Assembly (NCBI GenBank): GCA_900312665.1
Contig: ONZQ02000006.1
Span: forward strand, 1,260,459-1,324,458
Reading direction: 5' to 3'
DNA: 64,000 nt
Source of the DNA: Cephalotrichum gorgonifer
Taxonomy: Eukaryota > Ascomycota > Sordariomycetes > Microascales > Microascaceae
Below, piece after piece: positions 20,771-32,694 of the stretch (position 1 is the stretch's first letter; each line of letters begins with the position of its first letter). The notes beneath the pieces were generated by a model. It made no database searches. It worked only from the letters and a program-made list of their open reading frames with translations, and was not told where the DNA came from. The translations under genes were made by a program, and so were the position numbers.

Positions 20771-22121
20771 GGCGAGAGGCAGGCGGGCGGGCAGACTTGA
20801 CAGGGGGGAGGGAGGAGTTTTTTTTTTTCTTCATTTCTTCATCTAGCGTTTGGATTTGATTGCGACGGAGTGTAAAAGGGAGACACGGGAAGGAGGGCAG
20901 AGGAAGTGGATGGGAGCTTTTAGAGGTACTTTCCGTTCGGTGCTGTTGATGGTTTTATCGGGATGAGTTGGATGGGATACCCTTTGGCTTGTTTCGGGAT
21001 AGCTGTTTTGTTTTCTAATGGTGTAGGCATTACAATTAACTTCGGCCGTATCAGCTGTTTCTTCGAGTGGTTGGTTGTATTTACAAACTAGATCTGGATA
21101 CTGGACGGGTCTACGCTTTTTTTTTATGTGCGATGACGACGATGAATGGTGATAGTGATCGGACACTCGATGAGGAAGTCAGCTCCGTATCATTCGTGAG
21201 AGGAAACGCATATGAATGAAACTATTGTGTAACCCACACTACATAGTGCGCTGTATGGTGGAGTGCGTTTTGCGTCGTCATAATTTTCTCCGAAGTTCAC
21301 TTGCGCCGTGGTTTCCGGTTGACGCCGTTGTCATATGCTGGACATGATATGCCCATCGTACGATTTCCGGGCCCGGTGGAAATATCTGCGACCTGACCCC
21401 CACCACGGGGAGTCACTTTTTCTCATCTGGTCCATGGTCCTCTCTGTATATCAACCCATGGTAGAGAAGGTCCCACCTGAATCTTGCTTAGGCTGTCTGA
21501 ATGAGATACTTACATGTATGCGTGTGTCGCTTCATCCTCTACCGGGCGACCAGGCGACACGGAAAGCCGAGTTTCTAATACTCGTTGTGTCTTACACGTC
21601 TGGCCGGAAGCGGAAGGGAGAGGTACGGGCGCGGAGGCGGCCCGGCTACTGGCCGTTTCGGCTGCTTCCGGCTCCACAGCAAAGTCTAAATCGTACCAGT
21701 TTAATGGTATAAGTGGACATGAAGAAGTGGTATCGGCCGCCTCCCTGTCATCGTTCAAGTCAAGGCCGTGCCCACGCTTCCAGTCTTTTGCCAATCGCGG
21801 TATTATATTGCAGCCCGCATGAAGATTTATTTTTCTCGAGACCCAACGTCGTAGTGGTAGTCGCAAAGAGGGTCTATCAATCCAATCTACGCCCGGATAC
21901 ATCCGCCAGCGACGGCCACATATAAATCATGAGATGAGACACCTACGAATAAACTGCGCGTTCTTCCCCCACCCAATCCGTCGGGCAGTCTAGAATGAGT
22001 TTCTGGCGTTTATACTTGTAACGTCTACTGAGGAGATATTTTGGAGTCCGACTGCCAGCCTGGAGCCCAAGACCCACCCTCGTGAACCCGGCCGGAACGT
22101 ACTTCCTCCCCCGCCACTACC
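20771..22121. other. Intergenic, kinesin 3' side and oleate hydratase promoter
   Basis: 1.35 kb. T-rich runs just after the kinesin stop fit a 3' UTR. The reading frames within are short and unconvincing. No repeat or RNA gene is recognised. Confidence 0.4.
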
Positions 22122-24063
22122 ATGAGCAACACAGGGGGCCCCACCGTTAACGGCAATGGCACTAGGCGCCCCGTCCGTGACCCATCCACGACGCACGCCT
22201 GGCTCATCGGCGGCGGCATCGCCTCTCTCGCCGCAGCCGTCCACCTCATCACCGACGCCCACGTGCCCGCCTCCCAGATTCATGTACTGGAGGCGCGCCC
22301 GACGCCCGGCGGCTCCATGGCCGCCCTCGACCGCGGGTCGCCGCCAAGGAAGGGGTATGTCGTCCGCGCGGCGAGAAAGCTCAACTTCACGTACAACTGC
22401 CTCTACGATACGCTCTCCAGGATTCCCTACCCGCTTCCGGTGCCTCCGGACCTACAGTCTGAGACGGATGAGGGGTTCGAGGAGGTGAGTGTCGAAGATG
22501 AGAAGGTGGAGGACCTGATGGTCGAGGAAGCGAATGTGGAGGAAGCGAAGGTTGAGGACGTGAAGGCTGAGAAAGTAAAGGCCAGCGACGGCGAGAATGG
22601 CGCCCAGCGCAGCCTTCTGGACTACATCCGGAGCGGACAGTCCCAGACCCGGATCCGCAACAGGGCCAAGGTGCGGCTCGTGTCCAGCGGGCCCTCGGGC
22701 CCCGAGACGGTCGACACGCACACCATGGGCCTGGACCCCCGGCACCAGGCGTCTCTCATGGCGCTGATCCTCAGGTCCGAGGAGTGCCTCGGCGCCTCGA
22801 CGGTGCGGGACGCCTTCGAGGTCGACTTCTTCGAGACGAAGTTCTGGGACATGGTCTCGACCATGTACCTCTTCAAGCCCTGGCACGGCGCCGTCGAGTT
22901 CAGGCGGTGCCTGCTCCGGTTCCTGCACGAGGTTCCGGGGATAGGGAGCATGAGGGGCGTGGAGTACATGCCGACGAACGACTTTGACGCGGCTATTGTT
23001 CCGATGGTGGAGTACCTCAAGGACCAGGGTATCGACTTTCAGTACGGTGGGTAGTTATATGAGACCTACATCGTCTTTATTTGGTATGATAGGGAACTGA
23101 ACTGACAAGGGGAAATGTGGTGTAGACACGACGGCGCTGTCGCTAGACTTTGCCCCAGACAAAGATGAGGTCCTGGTATCAAACCTGGTACTGTGCTGCG
23201 GGGGCGTGGAGCGCAATGTCGCAGTAAAGCCCACGGACGTCGTCCTCGCCACGCTCGGTTCCATGGTCTCCGACTCCAGGCCCGGAACGAACAACTCCCC
23301 TCCCCAATCCCTCCCGAAACCCTCGGGGTCCCAAGCGGATTCATCCCCCGATCCGGCATGGGACCTCTGGCTCCGCCTCGCGGAAGACCCAGCCGCCAGC
23401 CGCCACGCCGCTCACTTCGGCGACCCCCGCCTATTCCGTGAGAGCTCTGACGCGTCCATAGGCGTGGCCTTCACTGTGACCCTGTTCGAGTCGTCCTTCA
23501 TCCACCACCTACTCCGATGGGCGGGAGCCGCGCCCGAGGACGGCACGTGTCCGCTCCTCTCCTTCCGCGACTCCCCCTGGCTTCTGTCCATCACGGTGCC
23601 GCACCAGCCGTACTTTCCGGACCAGGACGCAGACACGACGGTGTTCTGGGGGTACGGGCTCTATCCGGACCAGCTAGGGAGGTTCGTAGGGAAGCCGATG
23701 ACGGAGTGCTCGGGGCGGGAGATCCTCGCCGAGCTCCTGGGACTCATGGACTATCCCCTGTCTCCCACGCTCGAGAAATCCATCACGCTCCCGGAGCTGA
23801 TGCCGCTCATCACGAGCCCGTACGTCGCGCGGAGGCGGGATAGCAGGCCGAGGGTCGTGCCTGGGGAGGGCGGCAATCTGGGGCTACTGGGGCAGTACGT
23901 TGAGATGGAGAGGGATGTGACGTTCACGATGGAGTACTCGGTGCGGTCGGCGCAGGTCGCGGTGTACGGGCTGATGGGGGTGGATAAGAAGGCGCCGGAG
24001 GTGTACGGGGAGGACCCGACGGCGGCGGTGCTGGGGGAGGCGCTGAAGGCAATGATGATTTGA
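22122..24063 (+). CDS. Oleate hydratase family flavoprotein
   Basis: Two exons, 22122-23046 and 23126-24063, joined in frame (QYG to DTTALSLDF), 620 residues. The family adds water across the double bond of unsaturated fatty acids, using FAD structurally. Signatures: the Rossmann FAD loop WLIGGGIASLAAAVHL (about 27-42) followed by the acidic LEARPTPGGS, then FWDMVSTMYLFKPWHGAVEFRR, MPTNDFDAAIVPMVEYL, and in exon 2 LVLCCGGVERN, VAFTVTLFESSF, TVFWGYGLYPD and NLGLLGQYVE. Residues about 122-162 form an acidic Val/Glu/Lys repeat absent from typical members. This segment begins with a GTGAGT donor-like sequence at 22485 and could instead be a 123-nt intron. There is no signal peptide. The family is best known from bacteria and patchily present in fungi. 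Confidence 0.9.
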
Positions 24064-24236
24064 TGCTGGGTAGGAGAGAAGAGGATGATCTGATGATGGT
24101 TTACGCCGGAGAAGAGGATGCATTGACAGTACGGTGAAAAAGGTGGGCGATATGGCATGAAGAAGGAGTATGGCGTTGTCTATACAAAAGTAGAAGGCTG
24201 ATATTATTACAACATTTCCCGAGGCCCAGAAAAATC

Positions 24237-25001
24237 CTAGGAAGGAGGGTGGAAATCCCCGGGTGTAAAATCCATCACGATGGCCTTCTCGATCAGGTCC
24301 CCGACGGACTTCTTGAAGGCGTCGTGGGCCGGGTCGTCCTTGACGTAGTAATCCCGCTCCCAGGGCGAGTCGAACACGGCCACGAAGGCGTGCGTGGCGC
24401 CGTTCTGCAGTCCCTCGGGGGAGTTGTCCCTGCCGCCGGTCATCGACCGGATGTACGGCGTCTGGCGGACCGGGTGGATGCACTTTTCTTTGAGGGAGAG
24501 CATGTGCGCCGTGGCCTGTTACGAGGGTCAGTAACTTGTGTATATCCGTGCATTGTATCCGTTCTTTGTGTTTAACGTTTCCAAGTTGGACCTGAAGGTC
24601 AAACCCTTGGGCTGCTCTCCCTGCTTCAGACTCCGTGGATTGCTTCCTTCCCCCCCCGCGCCGGCTTAGCTGTCTACGGCTAGCTCGAGCGCACTCTCAG
24701 TAGCGATGGAGGTTCCACGAATAGAGTCCAGTCCTGGGCTATAACTAAACTCATCCGACAGAAATAGAGGGTGAAAGAGGGCCGAGGCGGTCATTATTTT
24801 TTATATGTTTGACAGCAAATAAGATGAACCTACGTCAGCGATGGCGCTCTCGGTAGCCGAGTCCTTCCATTGGAAGAGGACGATGTGGGTTATCCCCGGG
24901 TATGTGGGTTCCAGGCCGGGTGTCGATATCGGCATGTAAAAGTAGGCCAGAATGACGAGAAAAGCGACCGTGGCAAGGATGGTCAACCTAAGGGGAGGCA
25001 T
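24237..25001 (-). CDS. Dabb-domain (stress-responsive alpha/beta barrel) protein with N-terminal membrane anchor
   Basis: Two exons, 25001-24834 and 24515-24237, joined in phase 0 across a rather long intron (318 bp, GTAGGT donor, ACAG acceptor). The product has 148 residues. Residues about 5-23 (LTILATVAFLVILAYFYM) are a single hydrophobic segment, either a membrane anchor or an uncleaved signal. The rest is a Dabb domain: ITHIVLFQWKD at the first strand, then the NGATHAFVAVFDSPWERDYY strand with DPAHDAFKKSV, and VMDFTPG at the end. Dabb proteins form small barrels, some with polyketide-cyclase or unknown roles; no reaction can be assigned. A membrane-anchored version is less usual than the free cytosolic form. 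It diverges from the nicotinamidase gene. Confidence 0.85.
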
Positions 25002-25479
25002 GTTGATATCCGGACTATAGCATTCGTATGGAGGTGAGAGGGGCGAATTTAAACTGTAGTTGGTGACGAGACGAAAGACTTGGAGACGGAAAGCGTTGTT
25101 ACAAATGGAGCTCATCGATCCGGGTCTCGTGTTCGTGGTCCGTGCATGATTGGCTTGTCAACGCCGGATGTGGGGCACCTCCGGGTGGCTGACCAGCTGC
25201 TTAATCGGCCGATGCCCGCCCACCCCGCAGGAGCGAGCGTGCCTTCCCTTCTTGCAAATGTGACACCACTGCGTGAATAGCATCTGCATCTTCTGTTCAA
25301 TACTTTCCCCAATAAGAGGTTACCACTTCGTTCATACCTTAAACCCTCGTTCTTTCTGACGAAGGAGAGGGGAAGCCCTGCCCTACCCTACACGACTGGG
25401 TCATTGTCCCTTGCCCCGCGCACAGGAAGAGGCTCCAGGTCACCTTCGGTGGTAGAAACTGAGCCTTCCGTTTTGAGAA
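25002..25479. promoter_or_regulatory. Divergent promoter, Dabb gene and nicotinamidase
   Basis: 478 bp between two outward-facing start codons. No specific site recognised. Confidence 0.35.
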
Positions 25480-26404
25480 ATGTCAAAGTCGGCCCTGATC
25501 GTCGTCGACGTCCAGGAGGACTTTTGCCCGCCGGTAAGCGCTTTACTTATCCCCGTTCTTCCCACTCTGAGGGGAAAATCTAGAACCTCTGTGGCACTGC
25601 AAAATCCCTACATCCAATCTCTACTCTACCTATATACCCCGTTTCTCACCCAGACCACCTCACTCACCCCAAACTCATCCCAAACCCATCAACGACAAAG
25701 AATCCACTGGAAATAACCAACCCCCCCCCTTTTCTCAGAACGGCTCCCTTGCCGTCCCGGACGGCAGGGACATCCTCCAAACAGTAAACACCCTCCTCGC
25801 CCGCCCCTTCGCCCTCAAGCTCGCCACGCAAGACTGGCACCCGCCCACCCACATCTCCTTCTCCGCCAACCACCCGGGGACCTCCCCCTTCACCTCCAAG
25901 CACACCATCACCCACCCCACCAACCCCTCCAAATCCTACTCCACCACCCTCTGGCCCACCCACTGCGTCCAGGACACGCCCGGTGCGGAGCTCGTGCCCG
26001 GGCTGCGCGCGGACCTGCTCGACGATGTGGTGAAAAAGGGGAAGAGGGAGGACGTGGAGATGTACTCGGCCTTCTACGACCCGTTCCGGCTGGAGGACTC
26101 GGGGCTGGCGGGGAGGCTGAGGGGGGAGGGCGTGGGGGTCGTGTTCGTCGTGGGGCTGGCGGGGGATTACTGCGTCAAGCGCACGGCGGTGGACGCGGCG
26201 AGGGAGGGCTTCGAGACGTATGTTGTCGAGGAGGGGACGAGGTGTGTTGACCCCGGCGCGTGGGAGCGGGTGAAGGAGGAATTGGAGGTGGAGGGGGTTA
26301 GGGTTGTTGGGATTGGGGGCCTTGGGGGGCAGGGAGACGGGGCGTGGGATGAAGGGGGAGCGAGGGGGATGAAGGATGTTAGATACATTGACCTTTGGTA
26401 TTAA
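25480..26404 (+). CDS. PNC1: Nicotinamidase (isochorismatase-like hydrolase)
   Basis: Two exons, 25480-25533 and 25739-26404, phase-0 join (DFCPP to NGSLAVPDG), 239 residues. The enzyme deamidates nicotinamide to nicotinic acid in the NAD salvage pathway. The catalytic triad region is visible: DVQEDF (Asp near residue 10), a conserved Lys further on, and the nucleophile Cys in GLAGDYCVKRTAVDA. The metal-binding motif TQDWHP and the downstream HCVQDTPGAEL block are both present, as in yeast Pnc1. The 205-bp intron is longer than most in this window and ends in a C-run plus TTTTCTCAG. The C-terminus is Gly-rich. Probably cytosolic or peroxisomal; no targeting signal is obvious. Confidence 0.92.
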
Positions 26405-27088
26405 TTTTCGGCGGAGCATATGAAAAAAACAACTACGAGTACGCGCGGGATGGGGATAGAGAGACGGTGTGATGAGCGCCGTCGATAGTACTCTCATCCT
26501 CTGCTTTACTATAGGTACTATACTTCTCTGGGGCTAATCTGGATCACGTCAAATCTTCACACCTCTCAAGGCGGGGCTTGGGAGTGAGACACCCACTAGA
26601 TAGGTGAGACATGGTCGAGTGAGACACAGCCAGGTGAGACAAACCCCAAGAGAACAGAATGGACGGCACATCCCCCCTGCGAAAAGCAACACCAGCGCGC
26701 TCTACGCTCGCTGTTATCCAGCTGCTCTACCCCCGGACGAAAGGACACCGCAAGACGCTCCCACATGCCCATCTCACTATTACATCTCACTACAACATCC
26801 ACAAGGTCAAAAATATTAAGATTCAAATGAGGAGGGGCAGAAGCAAATCGGCAACCGACCATTTATTAAATTTCCGAACATAGCTCGATAAAGCCTGGCA
26901 AGGCCAACTACGCCCAAGCCCCCACCGAATTCTGAAACAGCCCTGACTTTCAGGGCTGGGACAAGGACGAAAAGGCAGAGCCATAGCCCAAAGTCATAAA
27001 ATAGATTAGGGGCAGCTCGAGAAGCAGCCACCAGAGAAAGAAGAAGAATGTCTAATATATCCCCAACCCCCTGTCCTAGGTAGAACGC
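26405..27088. other. Intergenic between convergent nicotinamidase and HMG-CoA reductase
   Basis: 684 bp containing both 3' ends. The only structure seen is the short GTGAGACA repeat described separately. Reading frames here are short. Confidence 0.4.
26584..26641 (+). repeat. Four direct copies of GTGAGACA
   Basis: The octamer GTGAGACA occurs at 26584, 26604, 26619 and 26634, spaced 20, 15 and 15 bases. It lies beyond the 3' ends of two convergent genes, so it may be in a transcript end rather than a promoter. Confidence 0.7.
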
Positions 27089-30000
27089 CTAACGCTTGGT
27101 CGTCATGCCCAGCCCGGTCGTAGGGGCAGGCGTGCTCGACCTAGTCGGCGGCGCGGACCGGTTGTGCGCCATGTGCGCTTTGACCAGGTGCCCAGCCGCG
27201 AGGGCGCTGCAGAGCGACAGCTCGCCCGCTAGCACGCCCGCGGCGACGATGCGCGCGAGGCGTCGGGCGTTCTCGCCAGGGCTGGTGGGGTGCGGACCGC
27301 GGACGCCGAGCATCTCGAGCATGGCGGACTGGGGCTCAAGGATAGTCCCGCCGCCCAGGGTCCCCACCTCGATGGAGGGCATGGACACGGAAATTTGGAG
27401 GGAGCCGCGCAGGCTGTGAAGAGAAGAGGTTAGTTAGCCGCTCGTGCCTTAAAGGTGCTGTCCGTGGTTTGAAGGAGGCTTTTATCCTCTTTCTCGTAGG
27501 ATGTCCTGTCAGGATGGGGGGAGGGGGGGACAGGGGTAATAACCTACTTCTTCATGATGGTCATGCAGTTGGCGCTCTCCACGACCTGGGCGGGATCCTG
27601 CCCGGTAGCGAGGAACACTGCCGCGACAATGTTCGCCGCCTGCGCGTTAAACCCACCCACAGACGCCGCCATCGCCGACCCGATCAGGTTCTTGTTCACG
27701 TTCAGGTCCACCAGCGTGTCCACATCCGTCTTGAGCACCGACTTGACCACGTCCGCCGGAATGATGGCCTCCGCCACCACGCTCTTCCCCCGCCCGTCGA
27801 TCCAGTTGATCGCCGCCGGCTTCTTGTCGATGCAGTAGTTGCCAGACACAGACAGGATGTTCATATCCTCGAAGCCCTCACTCCTCATCACGTCCAGAGC
27901 GTGCTCCACGCCCTTGGAGATCATGTTCATCCCCATCGCGTCACCCGTCGCCGCCTTGAAGCGCGCGTAGATGTTCGTCCCCGCAATCGCCGTCTTGATC
28001 CCCTGCAGACGCGCGTAGTTGGACGTAGAGTTGAACGCCTTCTTCATCGTTGCCTGCCCGACCTCCGAGTCCAGCCACAGCTTGGCCGCCCCGGCCCGCT
28101 CGAGCGTCTCGAACGTCATACACGGCCCCCGAGTCATCCCGTCTCCCGTCGCTATCGTCACCGCGCCACCTCCCGAGTTGATGGCCTTGCAGCCTCGGCT
28201 CACACTCGCTACCAACACACCCTCCGTGGTCGCCATTGGGAGGAAGTAGCTCTGCCCGTCAACAACGATGGGGCCGGCCACTCCCACGGGGAGCGGCATG
28301 TAGCCGATGACGTTCTCACAGCAGGCTCCGTGCACGCGCTCCCAGTTGTACCTGTCGTAGGGTAGCTTCGACCGTTCGAGAGATCCAGTCAGAGCCGAGG
28401 TGACCTTGGTACGAGAGATGATGCTCCTCCTGATCTTGACAGCGCGGGTAAAGTCCTTGAGCTTCTTCTCGAGAGCATAACCGGCGATCTTTCCGCGCAT
28501 GGCCATGAAGACAAGCTCCTCGTCTGTCAATTCGGGTGTCCGATCCTGCTTGAGCAGAGCCTCAAGCTCCGATTGGCCGCGCATCACCGTAGAATCTGGC
28601 GACGCGGCCCCGTTGATACGTTTCATTGATAGTTCAGACTCGTCGTCGGTGGCGCCGGGCGTTATCGGACGAGGACCACCCTTACCGTTCGCAGCGAGAG
28701 CAGGAGTGGACCGCTCGGTCCCGGGAATATACTCTCCTAGCGGAAGGGAGACAGAGCTAGGATCGTTGAAATCGGTGGCCTTTGCAAGCTCCTTGCGGTC
28801 GATTTGCCCCTCCGGAAGGTTGGGGTCCTTGATGCCCCAACGAGCGACATTGAACAGGTAGCCGTTGAGACCCACGCTGAGGGCGAGCGCGACGATGATC
28901 CACTTGGAGAGGACGGGGTCTTCCAAGCTGGTGAGTAGACTACCGACCATCCTTCCTCCGACTCCATAGCTGCCCAGGGGGTGCCCCTCTGTTGCGGCCG
29001 CGCCGGTGAGCGAGGAGGAGAGGGCGTAGTGAACAGAGGGATACTCCAGCTGGTACTTGATGGGGGTGAGGATGGTCACGAGAGTAGGTTGCTGAGCGGA
29101 AACGGCAGAGGCGAGGAGGACATCGAGACCGTTCGAAGCAACCTTGAAGGGATCCACGGGCGGGGAGGCAACAACGGCTCCCAGGCCCTTAGCCCACGAG
29201 GAGATGCTGGACAGCGAGGTGTTGCGGAAGGGGATGGTGAGGAGGTTGAGGACGTTGATTAGGATGAATCCAGACACCATCAGAACCTTGAACTTGGGAA
29301 CGCTGCTGCTCTTGACCTGCTGGCCGAAGAGACCGACATCCTTGGGGTCGTTGCCCTTGGCCACATTCTCGGCGACGCGGCGGCTCACGCCGTCATCCTC
29401 AAGAGCCCTTCGCATATCGACGTGACGCTTGATACGGTTAATCTCGAGCTTGATCATGAGGATAGCGGTGTAGAAGGTGAAGAGCAGGATGCAGTCGAAG
29501 AACAGGATCCAGGCGCCGAGGAAGCAGAACTGCTGGAGGCCACCCTGGACTCCGGACGCGGCGCCGAGCACGAGGACGGCGATCTCGATGGCGTAGTCGC
29601 GTACGATGTCGTAGCCCTTCTCCATGATGGCGGCCTGGACGGCATACTGAATAATGTTGGGCTGGGAGATCTCCGACTTCTTGCCGCCCTTCTTGTCCTG
29701 GGCCTGGAAGGTCCTGTGCTCAACGGCATGAGACAGGACCGCCCTCGTAAGCACGATGTTCTTCTCGAAACCGATTGTGACAACAAGGAAGGGGAGGCCC
29801 TCGGACAGCAGGACCAGGCTGATGGGGACGCCGAGCTTGGTGGTGACGATGAGGCCGAAGAGGAAGGCGAAGACGGAGGAGAAGAGCACGGTGGCGGCGA
29901 GCCAGAAGTTGGAGCCCATGCGCCGCATAGCCAGGAACAGCGAGACGAAGGTGAGGTGCATGGAGATGTAACCGAGGACCATGATAAGGATATCCAGGCT

Positions 30001-30717
30001 CTCCGCATTCTTCAAGAGGTCGATAAACTCGCCCCAGGCATTCTTGGCCCAGTGGACAATGGTGTTTCGCGTGTTGACGCGGGCCGCCTTCATGATCCAC
30101 ATCTTGGCCTCGGGGCTATCGCTATCGTCCTGGACCTCCTCCTCGCCATTGGGAAGCTCCTGAGCAGCGACCAGGAACTCGGGGGCTTGGCTATAGGGCA
30201 CCGCGAAGACCAAGGCGCTATCCTGCGAATAGGCGGTGAGGGAGTTGTCGGTGGACGGGAGGGACCGGGCCGAGAGGTTCTGGGGGATCGGGATGTTGGC
30301 GGCCGCAGGCGGGGTAGCGGGTGAATGGGACTGGGACTCGGGGAAGACGAGGGTCAGGAGCGCCTGGTGGTCGTACGACGGGTCGGGGTTCAAGCGGGAG
30401 TCAGACTCCACGGCCTGCCACTTCCAAGCGGTCTCCGGGCCGGCGCGAAGGCTGCGGCTGCCATCGACGAGGGAAGACCAGTCGGCCTTGTCAACGTTCC
30501 AGCTAAGATCGAGGAGGCGCTCCTGGAAGAGGCCGACATAGGTGGTGCTCGCAAGGAGGGCAACAATGACCACGGTGTGGATGGGGTGCATGCATGCGAG
30601 CCTGGACAGGAGGCGAAGCAAGGGCGTGACCTTCTTGTTCAGCCATGACGGAGTCGCGTTGGGGGCGGAGGGCTGCTCGCCCCGGAAGCGGTGGGGGAGC
30701 AGTGTCGAGGATATCAT
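27089..30717 (-). CDS. hmg1: HMG-CoA reductase with sterol-sensing domain
   Basis: Two exons, 30717-27548 and 27413-27089, with a 134-bp intron near the 3' end (MTIMKN-LRGSLQ join), 1164 residues. It is the ER-membrane enzyme reducing HMG-CoA to mevalonate, the committed step to sterols and other isoprenoids. The N-terminal half has several membrane segments, including a sterol-sensing-type block (about 230-420, for example ILIMVLGYISMHLTFVSLFL). The catalytic half shows ENVIGYMPLPVGVAGP, TTEGVLVASVSRG (catalytic Glu about 832), GDAMGMNM (Asp about 826+100), DKKPAAINW (catalytic Lys) and, in exon 2, GHLVKAHMAHN with the catalytic His. I chose ATG 30717 because fungal enzymes start with a similar MI-STLLP-RFRGE block; the frame stays open 300 bp further upstream, with another ATG at 30939. 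Confidence 0.95.
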
Positions 30718-32694
30718 GTCGACGACGGGGGAGAGGAGGTATTCCGTAGGCTCGCTATGACATTGGTGGTGCGGATGCGAAGATTCGGAAGAAGAGCCGC
30801 AGGGGTGGGAGGGGTGCCGGAGCTGGTCTGGCGGGAAGGGGGAGGGAGAGGAGGTAGAGAAGGTCCAAGGTTGTGGTTGTGGGTGAGGTTGAGGGTGAGA
30901 GCGGGAACGACCGGGTGTGTGGAAGGAAGCTACCCCCATTGTTGGCAGGTGTGGGGCCCCCTGACGAAAAAAAATATTTCGCGTTTGGGGGCTCTTGCCA
31001 AGTAAGCGCGCATTCAACCGATAATGTGCCGCACCTGAACAAGCACTAAAATGTAGTAGGGGGGTATCATAGAGCTGACAAGGGTGGAATAGGGGTAGAT
31101 GGTGCTGCGGACCTCCCTGCTAAAGCTGGGCTAGCGGGTGGTCAGGGGCAATACGTACAGGTAATATGTACTTACATCCAGAATCCGTATAATAAATAAT
31201 AATACTTGTTCTATTAGACTCGAAAACCGGCAGGGTGTTTCTTGCATTTAAATCTTCCGTTCCCATGCTAAAGTAGACTCGCTCCCTTGGGATTCATTCC
31301 ACTCACTCCTGCTCGCACTGGAATGAAGCGTGATATTCAAACCTGGAACAATACCACAGTCGCTCCTCGCCTTGATATTGTTCACATTATTTCCCCTCCC
31401 TTTCTCCCCCCTCCTTTCTGTGATGATCCAACATTTGATATGGAGCCATTTGGATGCCCATCCACAGATCCACAGGTCAAGCTAAACCGACTAGTTTACT
31501 TTGGACAGCTAGATTAGATCCTCGACCGAGGTTCTACGCGAACGAGTACTTACCCCTCCTTTATCCATCCCGTCTCTCCTCGCAAGACCGATGTCGGGTC
31601 GAATCCTTCGGCCTGAGCCGCATCAGAAACAATGTCGCCACAGAAAAACGGCGGGATGGGTTCTGTATTAGGAGAGTCCCATTGATCTTATCGTATCGCG
31701 CATCTGATAATATGCAAAGGGTAAACCGACTGTGGGCCCGTTCCCGGTACAAAGACTTGTACTTGGGAAACAAATTCAGGCTAGCACAACTTGGACTAGT
31801 GTCGTGTGACTGACCGTGTTTCCTCCGTGATTGCGCGAACACATTGTTGGGGACAAGCACCAATCGACACAGGTGGTGCTTGCACGAATACTCCTACGAG
31901 TACTTTGGTACAAGTAATACTAGCACAAGTAACCATATTTTAGGCGTACTTTCTGTTCACTCACCCTGAGCAAGGAAGCTCGAAGAACATCCAATATCCA
32001 CACTTGTAGATCATCGTCCGACACCCAAAAACATCAATCTCGCCCACGCCACCATCGCTCGTCACCATCACGTCGATTGCTCGTCCTCATTTCCGCTCCT
32101 GGAAACTGGGCATTATTCGCAATAATACAAATCACATATACCTGTATTACGTCAACGCGTGGCTTAGCAGGCGGTTGAGGTTGAGAGGGGGGTGCTGATT
32201 CACCGCCATGACTGTCGTCGTGGCAGGCATGTAGCGATTTCGATTCGGTGGCAGAGTGGGATGGTGTCCCACCTGCATTGAAGATTTGTGCGGGCAGTCA
32301 GGCCGAGATCCGTCAGTGATACGGATAGCACAAGTAGTCAGGGAGGTGGTCCACACTCAATGTACTGTTTAGGTGCGGAGTGTAATTTTTCTTGCAAGTA
32401 ATGGTGGTAATACGTCTTATTGGAGAAAAGGGCCCGTACATGGAGCTTGAGATGTATGATTTGTCTAACCCTCGGGCAGCAGGGCGATTGCTACGATGCA
32501 ATGCGGGACCCCTTCTTGCAGGGATCATGTCTACTATACAAGTACATACAAGTGCGGTTTTCTCCCATCCACTACTTGGATGGTTCAAGCGGGATATAAA
32601 AATATATTTCCGCACAATAATACCACCCTCTTGCCAGCCCGCCCCTCTCGACTACAGGTACACTCCGAATACCGGAGTCTTAGATCAAGATTGA
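30718..32694. other. Long intergenic region upstream of HMG-CoA reductase
   Basis: About 2 kb, AT-richer from 31100 on. It holds the HMG-CoA reductase promoter and the 3' flank of the PIG-U gene. Short CAAGTA-type words recur (31911, 31928, 32330, 32536). I see no convincing gene. Confidence 0.4.

Noticed and set aside
29422..30324. 300-codon open frame antisense to HMG-CoA reductase
   Set aside because: Acidic, repetitive composition from reading the complement of conserved membrane segments; a codon-bias artefact.
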